Notes under the pieces: generated by a model
Told to the model about the DNA's origin: nothing
What the model saw: only the letters and a program-made list of their open reading frames with translations
Database searches by the model: none
Assembly: GCA_963847345.1 (NCBI GenBank)
Contig: CAWJZU010000022.1
Location: 1-64,000 of the forward strand
Origin: DATARH01 sp963847345
Lineage (GTDB): Bacteria; Pseudomonadota; Alphaproteobacteria; ATCC43930; CGMCC-115725
DNA length: 64,000 nucleotides
Direction of reading: 5' to 3'
Part shown: positions 26,907-35,547 of the stretch, in pieces
How the letters are laid out: each line of letters starts with the position of its first letter
Numbering within the stretch: the stretch's first letter is position 1
Translations under genes and position numbers: made by a program

Positions 26907-28937
26907 TTACCCGCCGCCGCTGCGCGCCTGCATTTGCAACGGCTGGACCGTCGCGACGACAACCGGTCCGCGCAGCGCGGTGAGCCTCGATTGCGCCGGC
27001 GCATGTCCTTGCGCTGCCGCCTTTTCGTACCACGCGCGCGCCGCCTCGGGGTCGGCCGCGACTTCAATCCCCTTCAGGTGCATATCGCCGAGCGCGGTCT
27101 GCGCCTCCGGTAGCCCCTGCTCGGCCGATTTGCGGTGCCATTCGAACGCCGCCTCCGGGTCGCGCTCGATGCCGTCTCCGCGCAGCAGCATGACCGCGAG
27201 GTTGTATTGCGCGGCGCGCTCGCCCTGCTCCGCCGCGCGGCGATACCAGGCGGCTGATGCAGCCGGATCGACCGCTACTCCCTGCCCGGCGCCATACATC
27301 ACGCCGAGCTGGAATTGCGCCCCGGGGTGGCCGGCCTCGGCCGCCTTGCGAAACCACACCGCAGCCTCGTCGGGCTTGCGTTCGCCCCAATGGCCGGCGA
27401 GCAGGTTTCGCGCCACGATCAATTGCGCCGCCAGCACGCCCTGCTCGGCGGCGGCGCGATAGCAGCGGATCGCCTCCTCGTGCTTCGCCGGCGAGGCTCG
27501 ATCGGCGGCACAGAGATGGCCAAGCTGCAACAAGGCCGGGCCGTAGCCGCGGCCGGAGGCGGAGCGAAGCAACCGTTCCGCTTCAGCGCGATCGGGCGCG
27601 ACTCCGCTGCCGCTCAGGTAAAGACCGGCGAGCAATGTTTCGGCCTCGCTGTGGCCGGCCGCCGCCGGGCGGCGCAACCATTCCGCGGCCTTGCGATGGT
27701 CCTGAGGCACCCCCTCGCCGGTAAAATGCAGCTGCGCGAGGCGGATCTCCGCCTGCACCATCTGCTGCTCCGCGGCACGGACAAACCAGCCGGCGGCAAG
27801 CGCCAGATTACGCTCGACCCCGGAGCCGGTCAGTCGACAAATGCCCATGTTGAACTGGGCTGCTGCGTGACCCTGCTCCGCCGCCTTCTCGAACCAGCGG
27901 GCGGCGTCGTCGAGCCGCTGCGGAACCCCCTCGCCGCGCGCGTACCTCACCGCCACCGCAAATTGCGCCTCGGGATCGCCGGCATTGGCCGCCGCCCGCC
28001 ACCATTGCGCCGCTTCAAAGCCATCGCCATACAGTCGTGCCAGCGCGACCATCGACGGCTTGTAACCGGCGAGCGCGGCTTGCCGCAAATGCGTTTCCGC
28101 CATGACGCGATTTTCCGCGACGCCGTTCCCATCCAGCAAATGCAGCGCGAGGTGGTGGCGTCCACGCGGATGGCCGCGCTCGGCTGCCTGCTCCAGCAGC
28201 GCGGCGGCGCGCGCCGGGTCCGGCGGAACACCCCGGCCGGTGTCGCACATCAGCGCCAGCGCTATCTGAGCATCGCTGTTGCCCTTCGCGGCGGATCGCT
28301 CGTACCACTCTGCCGCCGTTTCGGGGCTGGCCGCGACGCCGAGTCCATTTTCGTGAATGACACCGAGACCGAGTTCGGCTCGGGCATGGCCGCGCTCGGC
28401 CGCGAGCGCATACCACCGCCGCGCCTCGGCGAAGTCGCGATCAACGCCGATGCCGCTCGCGTACAAAAACCCGAGCTGCGCCTGGGCCTCGACTAAGCCC
28501 TGTTCCGCCGCCTCTCGACACCAGTGGAAGGCTTCCGCAGGCTGCGCTTCGACCGTAAAGCCGTTCGGGAAAATCAGGTCGCGATTTCGCTCGGCGAGAT
28601 CCTCGCGAATTGCCGCCGCGGCATCATACCACCGCGCGATTGCGAAGTTTTTGCCGCCCTGCAGATAGGCAAGGCTCAGCTGGTGTTGTGCCTCTCCATG
28701 CCCCTGCTCGGCCGCGCGCCGCAGCCAGACCACACCGTCGCTGAGGCTGGCGACAAGCCCTTCGCCTCGCAGATACATGAGGCCCAGCCGATAAGCGCCT
28801 TCCGCGTCGCCGGAAACGGCCGCCCGCCGGAAGAACCGGAAGGCCTTCGCGACGTCGCCCGCGGCGCCGGCGGCCAACCCCCGACGCACGGCCCGGCTCG
28901 GCCCACGCGGCCGGGTCGCGCCGACTTTATGGTTCAC
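26907..28937 (-). CDS. large SEL1-like repeat protein
   Basis: 676 residues built almost wholly of SEL1 (TPR-like) repeats of ~36 residues from ~20 to 650, for example AFRFFRRAAVSGDAEGAYRL, ARRWYALAAERGHARAELGL and AAEWYERSAAKGNSDAQIAL. About 16 units can be counted. One insertion (ARWYDAAAAIREDLAERNRD) interrupts the series near 105-140. There is no signal peptide, membrane segment or glycine-rich RTX repeat. SEL1 arrays are protein-protein scaffolds. The start overlaps the stop of the membrane-fusion-protein gene by 11 bp, so it is coupled to the exporter. It could be a cytoplasmic scaffold for the exporter or its cargo; neither is shown by sequence. Confidence 0.87.
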   Translation of the reverse strand: MNHKVGATRPRGPSRAVRRGLAAGAAGDVAKAFRFFRRAAVSGDAEGAYRLGLMYLRGEGLVASLSDGVVWLRRAAEQGHGEAQHQLSLAYLQGGKNFAIARWYDAAAAIREDLAERNRDLIFPNGFTVEAQPAEAFHWCREAAEQGLVEAQAQLGFLYASGIGVDRDFAEARRWYALAAERGHARAELGLGVIHENGLGVAASPETAAEWYERSAAKGNSDAQIALALMCDTGRGVPPDPARAAALLEQAAERGHPRGRHHLALHLLDGNGVAENRVMAETHLRQAALAGYKPSMVALARLYGDGFEAAQWWRAAANAGDPEAQFAVAVRYARGEGVPQRLDDAARWFEKAAEQGHAAAQFNMGICRLTGSGVERNLALAAGWFVRAAEQQMVQAEIRLAQLHFTGEGVPQDHRKAAEWLRRPAAAGHSEAETLLAGLYLSGSGVAPDRAEAERLLRSASGRGYGPALLQLGHLCAADRASPAKHEEAIRCYRAAAEQGVLAAQLIVARNLLAGHWGERKPDEAAVWFRKAAEAGHPGAQFQLGVMYGAGQGVAVDPAASAAWYRRAAEQGERAAQYNLAVMLLRGDGIERDPEAAFEWHRKSAEQGLPEAQTALGDMHLKGIEVAADPEAARAWYEKAAAQGHAPAQSRLTALRGPVVVATVQPLQMQARSGGG

Positions 28938-30306
28938 GCATCGCCTCGCTGAAGTGCCGTACGGCGCCGCTGACCAGATACGTCAAGATCGACCTCGTGC
29001 CGATATGCACATCAGCCGTCAGCGTCATGCCGGGAATGAGACGGAACCCGGCCGGAACGTCGCGCAGATTCGTGTCGGTCAGCGCGACGCGCGCCTTGTA
29101 GTAGGGCTCCGTGGTCGGCTGGCTGGTTCGCTCATCGACCATGAAGGCTCCTTCGCTGATCCAGCTGATTGTCCCCTTCACCATGCCGTGCTCGACAAAG
29201 TCGAAGGCGTCGAGCTTTATTTTGACCGGATCGCCGGGGCGGATGAACCCGATATCGCGCGGCGCTATGCGTACTTCGGCCTCGACCGGGGAGTTCAGCG
29301 GAGCCAGATACATCAGCGGCTCGGCATCTTTCAGCACCGAGCCGACCGACAGCTTCGCCATCCGCAGCACGACCGAGTCGTCGCTCGCTGCCAGACGCAC
29401 GAGGTCTTTCTTGCGCAGCGCCTTTTCGAGCTGCTGGCGCGCGGTGTCGCGCTGGTTACGCGCGGTAACGAGCTCCTGCGAAGTATCGGCAAGCCATTTC
29501 TGGGCGAAGGTGTCGCGGGTCGCCACCGCCGCATCGAGTTGATGCTCGGTCTCGAGCAGGCTGTTGTGATTGAATTCAAGATTGCGCAGCAACTCGGTCT
29601 TCTGGTCGGTCGCCGCAAGCAGGTTGAGGCGGCTGCCGACTTGCGCCGCGGCCAACGTCGCCCGCATCTGTTCGACCTCCTTGGCGAGCTCCATGCGGTC
29701 GGCGTAGCGCGTCTCGTTGTCCTTCAGCTTGGCGAGCGTCGCCCGGTATTGCGCAATCTGCGAATTATACGCGCGCATCTGCTCGTCGTATTGCGATTTG
29801 CGCTGTGCGAATAGCGCCTCCTGCATTTGACCGTAACGCGCGGCCGCAGCGTCGGACGCAATCGGCGGAGTGTATGTCTGTCGCGCCAGCTCGGCTTCGG
29901 CGCGGCCGATCTGCGCATCGTAATTCGCGACCTGCAGCCGCAGCGCGTCGGCATCGGCGGAGGCGAAGGTGGGATCGAGCGTCGCCAGCACGTCCCCGGC
30001 CTTGACCCGATCGCCGACCCGCACATTGATGGTCTTGATCAGCGCCGGGTCGAGCGATTGCAGCACCTCGGTCGGCGTTGTGCTGACGATTTCGCCCCCG
30101 ACGCTCTCGATGACGCGGTCGAGCCGGGTAATCGCCGCCAGCACGACGAGGGCAACGACCAGCGCCGCCGCCACGAGCGTCGTAGCGCGGATACCGGTCG
30201 GCTCGGGCGCCTCGAGGATCTCCGCCGTCTCCGATTGAAAAAGGCGGACGACCGTGTCGGGCGCCGCTTTACTCGGCGGCTTTGGGGCGGAGCGGAATGA
30301 TCTCAT
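28927..30306 (-). CDS. type I secretion membrane fusion protein (HlyD family)
   Basis: 459 residues. A short cytoplasmic N-terminus is followed by one membrane helix (~40-60, ATTLVAAALVVALVVLAAIT), a lipoyl half-motif (INVRVGDRVKAGDVLATLDP), a long periplasmic coiled coil (~110-300) and the beta-barrel domain (VEAEVRIAPRDIGFIRPGDP). The end (GFRLIPGMTLTADVHIGTRS, SILTYLVSGAVRHFSEAMRE) is the canonical HlyD C-terminus. It bridges the ABC exporter and a TolC-type outer-membrane channel, which is not in this window. ATG 30304-30306 lies inside the exporter gene (38 bp overlap). Confidence 0.92.
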   Translation of the reverse strand: MRSFRSAPKPPSKAAPDTVVRLFQSETAEILEAPEPTGIRATTLVAAALVVALVVLAAITRLDRVIESVGGEIVSTTPTEVLQSLDPALIKTINVRVGDRVKAGDVLATLDPTFASADADALRLQVANYDAQIGRAEAELARQTYTPPIASDAAAARYGQMQEALFAQRKSQYDEQMRAYNSQIAQYRATLAKLKDNETRYADRMELAKEVEQMRATLAAAQVGSRLNLLAATDQKTELLRNLEFNHNSLLETEHQLDAAVATRDTFAQKWLADTSQELVTARNQRDTARQQLEKALRKKDLVRLAASDDSVVLRMAKLSVGSVLKDAEPLMYLAPLNSPVEAEVRIAPRDIGFIRPGDPVKIKLDAFDFVEHGMVKGTISWISEGAFMVDERTSQPTTEPYYKARVALTDTNLRDVPAGFRLIPGMTLTADVHIGTRSILTYLVSGAVRHFSEAMREP

Positions 30307-32542
30307 TCGATACGGCCTTCGGGGTGAGGTGGCGGTGCTGCAAATGCCACAGACCGGCATAGATGTCGCAGCGTTCGAGCAGCTCCTGATGCGTGCCGCT
30401 GGCGTACACGGCGCCGCCCTCGAGCACGAGAATCCGGTCCGCGTGCACGAGCGACGAGAGGCGGTGCGAGATCACGATCAGCGTGCGGCCTTGGGCGATC
30501 CGTTTCAGGTTGGCATTGACGATGGCCTCGCTCTCCGCATCGAGCGCGCTGGTCGCCTCATCCAGCATCAGAATGCGCGGATCCCCCATCAAAGCGCGGG
30601 CGATGGCCAGCCGCTGGCGCTGACCGCCCGACAGATTGGTCGACCCCTCCTGGATGAAAGTCTCGTACCCGGCGGGAAGACGTTCAATAAACTCCTCGGC
30701 GCCGGCGAGCCGCGCCGCCCGGACGATCTCTTCGAATCTGGCGTAGGGTTTGGCGGCCGCGATCGTCTCGCGGATCGTTCCGCGGAACAGGAAATTTTCC
30801 TGCAGAACGACGCCGATACTGGAGCGCAGGTGATCGATATCGTATTCGCGCAGATCATTGCCATCAATCTTTATCAGACCGTTATACTCGCTGTGCAGCC
30901 CTTGCAGCAGCCGGGTCACGGTCGTCTTCCCCGACCCGCTGCGCCCGACGATCCCGAACACGGTGCCCTCTTCTATTTCGAACGACACCCGATCAAGCGC
31001 CGGCGACACGGCTCCCGGATAGCGGAACGTTACATCGCTGAACGCGATCCGGCCGGCGATCGGGGTGCGGATGCCCTGCCCCGAGCGGCCGGCCTCGGGC
31101 GGCCGGTTGATGATCGCGGCGCACTTTGCGATTGCCCGACGCGCCTCATCGATCTGCACGATCGATTGCGCCGCCTGCAAAATCGGCTTGGCGACTCGCT
31201 GGGACATCAGCATGAACGCGAAGATCGCGCCGACATAGACCGGGTCCTTGGTGGTGATCGCCAGATACACCGCGACCGCGACGATGCCGGCCTGCATCGC
31301 CATTTCGAGCGGGTGCATCAGGGTTTGGATCCAGTTCGTCGTCAGCCCCTCGTCGAACCGGCGCTCGGCCACTTTCGCGAGCCGCACATCGAATTGGTGC
31401 CGCTGCTGCGGGTCCAGCGCCAACGATTTGATCGTCCGCATCCCGTGCACCGCCTCGACCAGGATTGTGCCCCGGTCCACTTCGGCCTGCATTGCCGCCC
31501 CGACCTTGCGCCGGACGGCCGGCAGGCGGACGACTACGAGCAGGCACATCAGCAGACAAAGGGTCAGCACGACCGCCGTCATGATCGTGCTGATCAGGAA
31601 CATAATTGGCAGAAATACGACGAGGACGAACGCGTCGAGCGCGGTCCCGAACAGCTGGTTCGTCAAGAACGCGCGCACTTTGTAAATCTCGTACATGTCA
31701 TGCACGATCTCGCCGGTCGGCGTGCGCTCAAAAAAGTCGATCGGCAGGTTCAGTAGCCGATCGAACATATGGCTCCAGATCTTGACATCGGCCCGCGTGG
31801 TCAAGAATAGCGCCATGTGGCGGCGGAGATGGCCGAACGCGGTGTCGAACACGACCAGCACCGCGAAAGCGATGCAAAGCGTGGTGAAGGTGTTGAGGCT
31901 GCCATAGTGCATGACCCGGTCGATCATGATGCGCCAGAACGCGATCGGTGCGAGCGCCAGGACGCTGAGCAAAATCGCGCAGATCGCAAGATCGCGGGTC
32001 ATCCGTCGATCGCGCAGCAGCTGGCCGATGATCCAGCCCATGCCGAACGGACGGTCGTCGTCGCGCAGGCGATAGTCGCGCTTGACCAGCACGATTTCGC
32101 CGTCCCAGGCAGCGCTGAAGCGCGCCTCGTCGAGCGTCAGCGGCGCGTCCTGGTCCCCGGCCGGGTCGAGCAGGACGACCGTGTCAGGCTGACCGGCACG
32201 TCCGGGCCGAGCGCCGAGGAGGACCATCGCCGAGCCGTTCCGGAGGATCACGATGGCTGGCAGCGCCGTTCCCATCTTGAACAGATCCTGCCAGCGCAGG
32301 CGCACCGAACGGCTGCGCATTCCCGCCTTCCGAGCGATGCGCAGCATCTGCGGGACCGTGATTTCCGGCGATTTCAATTGATGGTCACGCAGGACCTGCT
32401 CGCGCGACAGGTGCACCCCGCGATGCCGCGCCGCGACGATAAAGGCGTCGAGCAACGGGGCGGTTCCGTCGTTGCCGCCGTCGAGCGGGTGGACGACGGT
32501 CGTTTGTTCACTCAGGGCCAAGCTCACGGCAGCACCAACCAC
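30269..32542 (-). CDS. type I secretion ABC exporter with degenerate C39-like domain
   Basis: 757 residues: N-terminal peptidase-C39-like domain (~25-150), six-helix ABC membrane domain (~165-460) and ATPase domain (~500-740) with Walker A VGRSGSGKTTVTRLLQGL, signature LSGGQRQRLAIARALMG and Walker B ILMLDEATSALD. In the C39 region the position of the catalytic cysteine is occupied by LLDAFIVAARHRGVHLS, with no Cys, so it is a non-cleaving CLD of the HlyB type rather than a leader peptidase of bacteriocin exporters. First gene of the exporter-HlyD-SEL1 set. The start is GTG at 32540-32542, or an internal GTG at 32527. Confidence 0.92.
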   Translation of the reverse strand: MVGAAVSLALSEQTTVVHPLDGGNDGTAPLLDAFIVAARHRGVHLSREQVLRDHQLKSPEITVPQMLRIARKAGMRSRSVRLRWQDLFKMGTALPAIVILRNGSAMVLLGARPGRAGQPDTVVLLDPAGDQDAPLTLDEARFSAAWDGEIVLVKRDYRLRDDDRPFGMGWIIGQLLRDRRMTRDLAICAILLSVLALAPIAFWRIMIDRVMHYGSLNTFTTLCIAFAVLVVFDTAFGHLRRHMALFLTTRADVKIWSHMFDRLLNLPIDFFERTPTGEIVHDMYEIYKVRAFLTNQLFGTALDAFVLVVFLPIMFLISTIMTAVVLTLCLLMCLLVVVRLPAVRRKVGAAMQAEVDRGTILVEAVHGMRTIKSLALDPQQRHQFDVRLAKVAERRFDEGLTTNWIQTLMHPLEMAMQAGIVAVAVYLAITTKDPVYVGAIFAFMLMSQRVAKPILQAAQSIVQIDEARRAIAKCAAIINRPPEAGRSGQGIRTPIAGRIAFSDVTFRYPGAVSPALDRVSFEIEEGTVFGIVGRSGSGKTTVTRLLQGLHSEYNGLIKIDGNDLREYDIDHLRSSIGVVLQENFLFRGTIRETIAAAKPYARFEEIVRAARLAGAEEFIERLPAGYETFIQEGSTNLSGGQRQRLAIARALMGDPRILMLDEATSALDAESEAIVNANLKRIAQGRTLIVISHRLSSLVHADRILVLEGGAVYASGTHQELLERCDIYAGLWHLQHRHLTPKAVSNEIIPLRPKAAE

Positions 32543-32850
32543 ACTTGCTTAATCCGGATAACTCGATTGAGCCTGGCGGCGGGCCAGGAAGTAAATTTTG
32601 ATACGATCGCCGCCGCGCGATCCGCGCCGAATCCCTATCATCCAACTCGCGCTCGATGCCGGTCCACGCACGCTATTGCAGTCGGCACGCACAGATTCGT
32701 CCGGCAACGAAATGGACACATGGCGCCATAATGCCACGACGGAAGTCCGTCGTCGCCCAACCCTATACCGAAAGCCCCTTCGCACTCCGATTTTTCTACC
32801 GAATCCACGTTACAACAAGGTTAACGGCGCGCTTATCATTCGAACGGCGC
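32543..32850. other. intergenic, upstream region of the type I secretion operon
   Basis: About 308 bases between the exporter start and the 3' end of the ThDP-enzyme gene, moderately AT-rich near 32590-32620 and 32780-32840. No supported ORF. It contains an 18-bp palindrome at 32736-32753. Confidence 0.5.
32736..32753. promoter_or_regulatory. perfect palindrome, possible operator
   Basis: ACGACGGA-AG-TCCGTCGT: eight-base arms around two bases, about 195 bp upstream of the exporter start codon. The size and symmetry suit a dimeric repressor. No regulator gene is adjacent. Confidence 0.4.
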
Positions 32851-34590
32851 TCACCGTCGGCGCGGACTGGCCTCACTGGCGAGCGGCGACGTGATGTCCG
32901 CGAACGAGACCGCGAGCGAAGTCCGGACGTCAAGCACGGTCGGCACGCGGGCGCCGAGCGCTTCCTGAAGCGCCGGGCCGAGCGCCGCCGGGTCCTCGAC
33001 CCGCTGGCCGCGACAGCCCATGGCGCGGGCGATCGCCGCGTGATCGAAATCGTTGAATTCAGCAGCAAACGGCCCGGAACCGTGCAGCACCCAGCCGAGC
33101 GCACGGTTGTTGAACACCACAACCACGATCGGGATATCGTGCTCGAGCGCCGTCATCAGTCCGTTCATCGTCATCGCGAACCCGCCATCGCCGCAGACCG
33201 CGACAACCGGACGGTTGGGATGCACGAGCTTGGCCGCCAGCGCCGCCGGGATGGCGAACCCCATCGGACCCGAGCCGGCCGCCTGCAGGAACCCGCCGGG
33301 CGCCTTCGTTTGATAGAAATGCGTCATCAGAATGCGGTTTTCGCCGGCATCGCAGGTCACGATCCCGTTCTCCGGCAGGTTGCGCATCAGCTCGCCGATG
33401 ACCCGCTGCGGCAAGATGGGCTTGTCGTCCGCGTCGTATTCCGGGGCATCGAAAAAGCCCTGCGCCTCGCGGTGCTGCGCGACCCGCTGCTGTGCCGCCT
33501 CGCCCCGTCCATCCGCGCTAGGGCGCACCGCAGCACAGAGCTGGCCCAGGATCTGCGCGGCGTCGCCGAGCACGACGGTTTCGGCCGGGTAATTCCACGA
33601 GGCATGCCGCGGTTCGATGTCGATCTGCACAAAAACCTGCCGCGTCGGGTCGAGCAGCTTGGTGTTCTCCCAGGCGGTATCGCTCGGGCTGAGCTTCGAG
33701 CCGACGACGAGGACCAGATCGGCCTCGCCAACGCAGGCATTCGCCGCGGGCGTGCCGAACGTGCCGAACACGCCCAACGCCAGCGGATGCGTCTCGGCGA
33801 AGCAGCCCTTTCCGGCAGCCGTTGTCGCGACAGGCATCCCCGCGGCTTCGGCAAGCTCGCGCAGCTGGTCGTAAGCCTGCGCGATGCGCACCCCGTTGCC
33901 GGCCAGGATGACCGGGCGCTCGGCGGCGAGAACGCGCTCGGCGGCCGCCGCGACCTGCGCCAGGTCGGCCGGCGGCGGGGCCGGTGGCAGATAGTAGCGG
34001 GTCGGGTACAGCACCGGCTGGGAATCGGGCGCCACCGACCCGGCCAGCGCGTCGTGGCCAAACAGCACGGCGACCGGACCAGGCTGCCCCGCCATCGCGT
34101 GCTTGATCGCGAGCTGCGTCGCCTGTACGGCGGCGATCGGCTCCTGCGCCTGCATTACCTGCTTGGTGACGCCGCCAAACGCGCGCCGCGCGTCCCAGCT
34201 GCCGTAATCTCCGGTCGCCTGTTGATACGGCGCGTGCAGCGTAAAGCGCGGCGCGTCGCTGAAATCAGTCAAGAGCAGCATCGGCGACCCGGACAGGAAC
34301 GCTTCGAGCGTGCCGATCAGCCCGTTGCCGAGCACCCAGGGCCCCTGCCCGATCATGACGCCGGGCCGCCGCGTCAGCCGGCCGTAAACCTCGGCCATCA
34401 CGCCGGCCAGCGATTCCTCGCGCACCGTGACCATGCGCACCTGGTTCTGGACCTGCGCGAGGCCCTGGACGATGCGCCCGGTATGGCCGCCGGAAATGCC
34501 GAAGACGTACTCGATCCCGGCTTCCGCGAGCACGCGCGCCACCAGCACTCGGGCCGGAACCTCCTCGCTCAGCATCCGCTCGATGGTCAT
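32851..34590 (-). CDS. thiamine-diphosphate enzyme of the acetolactate synthase/benzoylformate decarboxylase family
   Basis: 579 residues with the three ThDP-enzyme domains. N-terminal PYR domain: AEAGIEYVFGISGGHTGRIV and VREESLAGVMAEVYGRLTRR, whose Glu activates the cofactor. Central domain: RPVILAGNGVRIAQAYDQLR. C-terminal PP domain: VCGDGGFAMTMNGLMTALEH, the GDG...N metal-diphosphate motif. The loop GSGPMGFAIPAALAAKLV is typical. No associated small subunit gene is nearby, so it is probably not an anabolic acetohydroxyacid synthase. Carboligation or 2-keto acid decarboxylation is likely; the substrate is unknown. Monocistronic on the minus strand. Confidence 0.87.
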   Translation of the reverse strand: MTIERMLSEEVPARVLVARVLAEAGIEYVFGISGGHTGRIVQGLAQVQNQVRMVTVREESLAGVMAEVYGRLTRRPGVMIGQGPWVLGNGLIGTLEAFLSGSPMLLLTDFSDAPRFTLHAPYQQATGDYGSWDARRAFGGVTKQVMQAQEPIAAVQATQLAIKHAMAGQPGPVAVLFGHDALAGSVAPDSQPVLYPTRYYLPPAPPPADLAQVAAAAERVLAAERPVILAGNGVRIAQAYDQLRELAEAAGMPVATTAAGKGCFAETHPLALGVFGTFGTPAANACVGEADLVLVVGSKLSPSDTAWENTKLLDPTRQVFVQIDIEPRHASWNYPAETVVLGDAAQILGQLCAAVRPSADGRGEAAQQRVAQHREAQGFFDAPEYDADDKPILPQRVIGELMRNLPENGIVTCDAGENRILMTHFYQTKAPGGFLQAAGSGPMGFAIPAALAAKLVHPNRPVVAVCGDGGFAMTMNGLMTALEHDIPIVVVVFNNRALGWVLHGSGPFAAEFNDFDHAAIARAMGCRGQRVEDPAALGPALQEALGARVPTVLDVRTSLAVSFADITSPLASEASPRRR

Positions 34591-34797
34591 TGGCCCCCTC
34601 CCCTGTCTACCGCGCGGGCGTGCCCTCGCCGGAGCGGGAGTACAACCTGCTCGCCGCCCCCCGTCAACCGGTCACGCCGCAAGCTGTTTTCGCATGCGCC
34701 GGGAGTGCCCGCCGGGCCAATCGAGCCGAAAACGAGCCGAGAAGCGCAGGTCGGGACCATGCTACGCTAGCCGTGCGACTTACGGGAGTTACTGCCG

Positions 34798-35547
34798 ATG
34801 CCAACCGTACGACCCTTCATCCCCGGCGGATACCGCTTCCTGACGCACGCCTTTCAGTATTCCGGCGGGGTCGCGGCCGAGCCCGGCTTTCGGATCGAGC
34901 GCGCCCGTTTCGCGCGGCCGGTGCCGCTCGCCGAGGGCTTCGACGCGATCGAGGCGCACCTCAACCGGCTTGGCCGGCCGCCGTTCGCCTTCTGCGCCTG
35001 CGAATTGCGCTCGCCGGCGCAGTTCACCGACGCCGGGTTCGTCGCGTTCAACCGGCATTATGTGCAGCGGCTGGAGAGGTGGGGCATCTTCCGCGACGAG
35101 GTAAATCCAGTGGCGCGCTCGAATGTCTGCCCCGAGATCGAGCCGCCCGCGACGCCGTCGTTCCACGCCTTCAGCTACACCGTGCCGAGTAATGGCGATG
35201 CGGCCCCGAGCTTTGTCTGCGCGGGCAGCGGCGAGGCGCACTACGGCGGCGGGAGCTACACCGTAATCCGCCTTGGCGACCAATCGCCGGACGGCATGCG
35301 GGAGAAGGCACACTTCGTCCACGCCGAGATGGAGCGCCGCATGACGGCGCTCGGGTTCGGTTGGGCCGACGTCACCGCGACGCAGGTCTATACGGTCTAC
35401 GACATCCACCCATTTCTCGCCGATGAGATCGTCCGGCGAGGCGCGGCCGGGGCCGGCCTGACCTGGCACTACGCGCGCCCGCCGGTGCAGGGTCTCGATT
35501 ACGAGATGGATGTTCGCGGCCTCGCGCGTGAGCTGGTGGTCGGCTGA
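34798..35547 (+). CDS. conserved hypothetical protein, possibly aminomuconate-deaminase (CnbZ)-like
   Basis: 249 residues starting MPTVRPFIPGGYRFLTHAFQ. It has a conserved-looking core: FQYSGGVAAEPGFRIERARF, RPPFAFCACELRSPAQFTDA, GSGEAHYGGGSYTVIRLGDQ and a C-terminal GAGLTWHYARPPVQGLDYEM. It has no signal peptide or membrane segment. I recall similar N-termini on proteins annotated as 2-amino-5-chloromuconate deaminase (RidA-like fold), but I cannot confirm this; 'conserved hypothetical' is the safe call. Its 3' end overlaps the convergent MFS gene by 49 bp. Confidence 0.6.
   Translation: MPTVRPFIPGGYRFLTHAFQYSGGVAAEPGFRIERARFARPVPLAEGFDAIEAHLNRLGRPPFAFCACELRSPAQFTDAGFVAFNRHYVQRLERWGIFRDEVNPVARSNVCPEIEPPATPSFHAFSYTVPSNGDAAPSFVCAGSGEAHYGGGSYTVIRLGDQSPDGMREKAHFVHAEMERRMTALGFGWADVTATQVYTVYDIHPFLADEIVRRGAAGAGLTWHYARPPVQGLDYEMDVRGLARELVVG

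Noticed and set aside
32656..34770. 704-residue plus-strand ORF
   Set aside because: Antisense to the ThDP enzyme; no motifs.
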